Source: Fidelibacterota bacterium (GTDB lineage Bacteria; Marinisomatota; Marinisomatia; SCGC-AAA003-L08; GCA-002719095). Taken from it: DNA of 10,266 nucleotides. The first letter of the stretch is position 1, and every line of letters begins with the position of its first letter. The position numbers were made by a program, and so were the translations under genes. Positions 7,106 through 10,266 of this stretch are shown here, in pieces. The stretch is from assembly GCA_002705575.1 (NCBI GenBank), contig PAHI01000039.1, positions 1 to 10,266 of the forward strand, written 5' to 3'. The notes under the pieces were generated by a model, which was not told where the DNA came from, ran no database searches, and saw only the letters and a list, made by a program, of their open reading frames with translations.

Positions 7106-7683
7106 TTAATTATCTCCTTTATAGTTTTCTCGATACGATCAACTACTTTATCAAAATTATCATTTATAAAATGGTGATCAAATCTCTTTTTAAAATTCAT
7201 TTCACTTTCGAACCTTCTTAATCTCTGCTTAATTAGTGTAGAGTTTTCATTTCCTCTTTTAGTTAAGCGTTCTTCTAAAACCAATAATTGATCCGAGACG
7301 TTTTCGCCTGGTGGCTCAATAAAAATAGAAATAACACTATCTTCAAATTCATCTTTAATATTATAACCACCCTTAACATCCACATCAAGAATAACAATTT
7401 CATTATTATCTAGAAACTCTTCTACTGGAGCTATCAATGTTCCATACTGATATCCATGGACCCATTCACTTTCTAGAAATTCTCCAAATTTCAATTGATG
7501 GTTAAATTTTTCCTTTGACATAAAAAAATAATCTACCCCATCTTTTTCATCACTTCTACGCCCTCTAGTTGTAGCAGAAATCGAAAATTTCCATTTTTTA
7601 TTTCTTTTTAAAAGTTCTTTACATATTGAGGTCTTTCCCGTTCCAGATGGAGCAGACAAAACGACTAAATATCCTTTTTTCAT
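7102..7683 (-). CDS. gmk: Guanylate kinase
   Basis: This cytoplasmic enzyme transfers phosphate from ATP to GMP, giving GDP for GTP, dGTP and ppGpp synthesis. The 193 residues are family length. The P-loop SAPSGTGKTS lies at 10-19; the variant SAPSG is frequent in FCB bacteria, where proteobacteria mostly have GPSG. The GMP-binding region is present: SISATTRGRR at 34-43, DGVDYFF at 48-54, Glu71, and HGYQYGT at 76-82, followed by LDVDVKGG at 99-106. The lid carries the expected arginines in EERLTKRGN and KQRLRRFESEM. It overlaps yicC upstream and rpoZ downstream by four bases each (ATGA), a sign of coupled translation. A modest Shine-Dalgarno site, AGGTG, sits 11 bases before the ATG. Confidence 0.97.
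   Translation of the reverse strand: MKKGYLVVLSAPSGTGKTSICKELLKRNKKWKFSISATTRGRRSDEKDGVDYFFMSKEKFNHQLKFGEFLESEWVHGYQYGTLIAPVEEFLDNNEIVILDVDVKGGYNIKDEFEDSVISIFIEPPGENVSDQLLVLEERLTKRGNENSTLIKQRLRRFESEMNFKKRFDHHFINDNFDKVVDRIEKTIKEIIK
7113..7120 (-). promoter_or_regulatory. Strong ribosome binding site of rpoZ
   Basis: The minus strand reads AAAGGAGA at 7120-7113, seven bases before the rpoZ ATG at 7105 and inside the last codons of gmk. It is among the best Shine-Dalgarno matches in the window. It fixes the rpoZ start and shows that this organism uses anti-Shine-Dalgarno pairing. Confidence 0.85.
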
Positions 7684-8555
7684 AATATATTATACACCTG
7701 TTCTTTTATCTTTTCTAATTCAGTTTTAATTTCTATTACTAATTGGTTAATATCTATTAATTCAGACTTTGATGCTATCGTATTAATTTCTCTAAATAGC
7801 TCCTGTATTAAAAACAAAAACCTTTTACCTAACAAATCGTATTCTTTAATATAAGAAATAAAGAACTCAATATGGCTCTTAAATCTTACAATTTCTTCAT
7901 TAATATCACGCTTATCCAATATAAAAGCAACTTCTTGATATAACCTATTATTATTTAGATTATAATTATCAATAACTTTTGAAATTTTATTTTTAAACTT
8001 ATCAGCATAAACTTTTTTTTCTATATTCCATTTTTTTTCAATTTTTAAAATATTTTTATTTATAATTTTCAATGAATCAAGAATATCTTTTCTTATAACC
8101 TTTCCCTCTTTTTTTCTAAATTTACTATGATTATCTATAATTTTTTTCAAACCTGAATACAACAATTTCAATGTCTCTTTATCATTCAAGCTAGTATTAG
8201 AAATAATAGAATCTTGAAAACTCATAATATCTGACAATCTAATATCTTCCTTTATTTTCGTACTTTTTTTAATTTCACTCAATATATTAAAATGCTTAAT
8301 CAATTCAGCTTTATCAAGCTTAAAAACATTAGACTTATGCTCTTTTAAATTATAAGAAAGATTAAAAGTGACTCTACCTCTTATCAAATTTCCCTTTATA
8401 ATATTCATTATTTTATTTTCCTGATCCGAAAAAAGTTTTGGAACTTTTATAGTTGACTCAAAATATTTAGAATTAACTGATTTCAACTCCATGGAAAATG
8501 AAATTTTATTATTTTCACACTTATAATTGGAATATCCTGTCATACTAATTATCAT
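7680..8555 (-). CDS. yicC: YicC family endoribonuclease-like protein
   Basis: The 291 residues match YicC-like proteins, which occur next to gmk in many bacteria and have been linked to RNA cleavage and small-RNA turnover. The N-terminal family signature is clear: ISMTGYSN at 3-10, ELKSVNSKYFE at 23-33 and LIRGRVTF at 57-64. The C-terminal DUF1732-type domain holds YQEVAFILDKRDINEEIVRFKSHIE with its conserved acidic residues (206-230), then FLIQELFREINTIASKS and INQLVIEIKTELEKIKEQVYNI. The middle (about 80-200) is lysine-rich and helical. An AGGAG site four bases before the ATG supports the MIISM start over the internal Met5. It is probably the first gene of the tightly packed gmk-to-lnt cluster; the gap to sdaA upstream is 66 bases. 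The exact molecular function follows from the family and is less settled than the identity. Confidence 0.93.
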   Translation of the reverse strand: MIISMTGYSNYKCENNKISFSMELKSVNSKYFESTIKVPKLFSDQENKIMNIIKGNLIRGRVTFNLSYNLKEHKSNVFKLDKAELIKHFNILSEIKKSTKIKEDIRLSDIMSFQDSIISNTSLNDKETLKLLYSGLKKIIDNHSKFRKKEGKVIRKDILDSLKIINKNILKIEKKWNIEKKVYADKFKNKISKVIDNYNLNNNRLYQEVAFILDKRDINEEIVRFKSHIEFFISYIKEYDLLGKRFLFLIQELFREINTIASKSELIDINQLVIEIKTELEKIKEQVYNIL

Positions 8556-8559
8556 ATTA

Positions 8560-8564
8560 CTCCT
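8560..8564 (-). promoter_or_regulatory. Ribosome binding site of yicC
   Basis: AGGAG at 8564-8560 on the minus strand lies four bases before the ATG at 8555, slightly close but strong. The 66-base space upstream (8556-8621) is nearly all A and T; a TATAAA sits just before this site but has no partner -35 box and would leave almost no leader, so I do not call a promoter there. No intrinsic terminator after sdaA is visible either. Confidence 0.7.
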
Positions 8565-8621
8565 ATTTTATAAAGGGGAAAATAACTTAATTATTTTATT
8601 AAAATTAATAAAGAAAAAAAT

Positions 8622-9980
8622 TTAACACTCAGTAACATTTACCGCTAGTCCACCCTCTGATGTTTCTTTATATATATTCTGCATATCTTTACCAGTCTCC
8701 ATCATTGTCTTTATAACATCATCTAAAGAAACTTTATGGTCACCCTTACCAATCATTGATATACGAGCAGCATTTATTGATTTAATAGCACCCATAGCAT
8801 TTCTTTCAATACATGGTATTTGAACTAGCCCCTTAACAGGATCGCATGTTAAACCTAAATTATGCTCCATAGCTATTTCTGCTGCATTCTCAATTTCCTT
8901 ATTGCTTGCTCCTAGAGCACTAGCTAGTCCGCCTGCCGCCATAGAACAAGCTACTCCAACTTCTCCTTGACAGCCCACCTCAGCTCCAGATATAGATGCA
9001 TTCATTTTATATAATATACCTATAGTACCAGCCACTAAAAAAAACCTAACAATTCCATCTGAATTTGAATCGTCAATAAAATCCAAATAATACTTCATAA
9101 CAGAAGGTATAATCCCTGCCGCTCCATTTGTAGGAGCAGTAACAATTTTTCCACCTGCTGCATTTTCTTCATTCACAGCAATAGCATATAAATTAACCCA
9201 ATCCATAAACTCTAAATTATCTACATTCTTTTTACTGCATAAATCTTTATGTATCTGATAAGCTCTTCTTCTTAACTTCAAGCCTCCTCTGAGATATCCT
9301 TTCGCTTTAATACCACTTTTTATAGATTCATCCATAACACTCCAAATATTAAAAATTCTTTGCTTAATAGACTTTTGATCTCTAGTTGCCTGTTCATTCT
9401 TAAAAGCCAATTCATCAATTGCTAAATTATTTTTACTACATATTTTTATTAATTCACTACATGACCTATACTGAAAAGGAACATCAATCTTATCTTTAAT
9501 GTCAAATGAATCATCTTTTTTATCTTTTATAAATCCTCCTCCAATTGAAGTAAAAACATCTGATGATAAAACCTTATTTTGTAAATCAAATGCCTCAAAT
9601 ATCATTTTATTAGAATTCTGCAATGATTTCTGATCAAAATTAAAAAGAATATGCTTATCTATATCAAATTCAATAACTTTTTTTATACCTATTTTTAGTA
9701 TACTTTTTTTTAATACTTTATCGTAGGTTGCTTTATTATCCTTGCTAGTAATAGTATCAGGCCTATATCCACTTAATCCTAAAATCAATCCTTTTTCAAT
9801 ATTATGACCTTTACCAGTATATGCAAGAGAACCGAATAATGATATCTCGATTTTATTAATTTTTTCAATAGATTTATTAGGCATTTTATCAATAAATAAT
9901 TTCGCAGCTCTCATTGGAGCAACTGTGTGTGAACTGGAAGGTCCTATCCCTATTTTAAAAATATCAAAAATACTATACAT
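8622..9980 (-). CDS. sdaA: L-serine dehydratase, iron-sulfur, single chain
   Basis: This enzyme converts L-serine to pyruvate and ammonia using a [4Fe-4S] cluster and not pyridoxal phosphate. At 452 residues it is the fused one-chain form, with the beta domain first ([20 protein letters not shown] at 8-27) and the catalytic alpha domain from about 175. The cluster ligands expected from characterised homologues are present: Cys337 in [11 protein letters not shown], Cys379 in [10 protein letters not shown] and Cys390 in [12 protein letters not shown]. The final residue is Cys452 in VNVTEC; in the Legionella enzyme the C-terminal Cys enters the active site and occupies the cluster until serine displaces it. 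Other conserved blocks are [17 protein letters not shown] at 276-292 and EHNLG. AAAGG at 9991-9987 is a good ribosome binding site. The start overlaps the stop of the upstream small membrane protein by one base. The enzyme would be oxygen-sensitive and serve serine catabolism. Confidence 0.97.
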   Translation of the reverse strand: MYSIFDIFKIGIGPSSSHTVAPMRAAKLFIDKMPNKSIEKINKIEISLFGSLAYTGKGHNIEKGLILGLSGYRPDTITSKDNKATYDKVLKKSILKIGIKKVIEFDIDKHILFNFDQKSLQNSNKMIFEAFDLQNKVLSSDVFTSIGGGFIKDKKDDSFDIKDKIDVPFQYRSCSELIKICSKNNLAIDELAFKNEQATRDQKSIKQRIFNIWSVMDESIKSGIKAKGYLRGGLKLRRRAYQIHKDLCSKKNVDNLEFMDWVNLYAIAVNEENAAGGKIVTAPTNGAAGIIPSVMKYYLDFIDDSNSDGIVRFFLVAGTIGILYKMNASISGAEVGCQGEVGVACSMAAGGLASALGASNKEIENAAEIAMEHNLGLTCDPVKGLVQIPCIERNAMGAIKSINAARISMIGKGDHKVSLDDVIKTMMETGKDMQNIYKETSEGGLAVNVTEC

Positions 9981-10266
9981 TATTTACCTTTATAACACAA
10001 ACAATCAATTGAATTATTTACTCTATCTATATTACCTCCATCTACTTTAACAGGCAAGGTGACTTCATCTATATGTCCACCATTAACTTTAAAACCATAT
10101 TTGATCTGAGCTTTAATCTCATTTATTTCAGAAGATATAACATCTAATTCATTCAATTTTTTCATAATACTATTAACATTATAGCTATTATAATAAGTTT
10201 GTCCTGATAGCAATATAAATGATAAAGAAAAAACCACTCCTAATAAAAAATTCTTAAAATTTGACA
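9980..10266 (-). CDS. Small membrane-anchored or secreted protein with duplicated V-x-GG-x-ID motif (start just outside window)
   Basis: The frame is open from the right edge to a TAA at 9982-9980 and the first two bases at the edge (10266-10265) read TG, so an A one base outside would give an ATG and a product of 95 residues beginning SNFKNFLLGV after Met. The GTG at 10237 is a poor start because the AGGAG-like bases touch it and it would cut into the hydrophobic segment. The protein has a short basic N-terminus, a hydrophobic segment (FLLGVVFSLSFILLS), then GQTYYN, which could be a signal anchor or a signal peptide cleaved before Gln. A helical, charged stretch follows, then two copies of KV(N/D)GG(H/N)ID(E/R)V and a tail with two Cys (CLC). 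I do not recognise the family. Its stop overlaps the sdaA start by one base, so the two are translated together. Confidence 0.7.
   Translation of the reverse strand, partial: SNFKNFLLGVVFSLSFILLSGQTYYNSYNVNSIMKKLNELDVISSEINEIKAQIKYGFKVNGGHIDEVTLPVKVDGGNIDRVNNSIDCLCYKGK
10019..10090 (-). repeat. Two-copy coding repeat, 42-base period
   Basis: Bases 10090-10061 and 10048-10019 on the minus strand each encode the ten-residue unit KVxGGxIDxV. The copies start 42 bases (14 residues) apart. They differ at three residues and several third positions, so the duplication is old and kept under selection at the protein level. Confidence 0.75.

Noticed and set aside
8556..8621. A promoter or terminator between sdaA and yicC
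   Set aside because: The 66 bases are very AT-rich, so TATA-like strings arise by chance. There is no -35 partner, no GC-rich hairpin and no U tract after a stem.
10235..10237. GTG as the start codon of the right-edge protein
   Set aside because: The GGAG-like bases overlap the GTG, leaving no spacer, and the frame stays open to the window edge with a better signal-type N-terminus that ends in TG, suggesting an ATG one base outside.

Overview
The window is AT-rich DNA (roughly 30 percent G+C by eye) from a Gram-negative bacterium. Every gene lies on the minus strand, so transcription runs right to left, and the genes are packed with overlaps or gaps of a few bases. Three clues point to the FCB superphylum, perhaps a marine Marinimicrobia (SAR406)-like lineage: signal peptides that end in Ser followed by Gln, a guanylate kinase P-loop beginning SAPSG, and a secreted protein that resembles FCB families from memory. 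Some genes carry strong Shine-Dalgarno sites, which argues against typical Bacteroidota. The lineage assignment is inference; no ribosomal RNA is present.

Layout in transcription order. At the right edge is a small membrane-anchored protein that runs off the window; it overlaps by one base a single-chain iron-sulfur L-serine dehydratase (sdaA). After a 66-base gap comes a long housekeeping cluster: yicC (RNase-like), gmk (guanylate kinase), rpoZ-like (RNA polymerase omega), dnaB (replicative helicase, TTG start), rel (bifunctional ppGpp synthetase/hydrolase), an HU/IHF-type DNA-binding protein, ruvX (YqgF), lnt (apolipoprotein N-acyltransferase) and a secreted protein whose frame is broken at a run of ten A. 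A tRNA-Arg(UCU) follows, then a clear rho-independent terminator. To its left are a probable promoter with a 13-bp tandem repeat, a strong ribosome binding site and the first 22 codons of another secreted protein.

The gmk-rpoZ-rel core joins the enzyme that feeds GTP synthesis, the polymerase subunit that in proteobacteria forms part of a ppGpp site, and the enzyme that makes and destroys ppGpp. dnaB sits in the middle of this core, which ties replication to the stringent-response genes at least by position. The window is mostly ordinary core genome. The parts most worth a second look are the frameshifted last gene, the repeat-bearing promoter, the dnaB placement and start, and the small repeat-containing protein coupled to sdaA.
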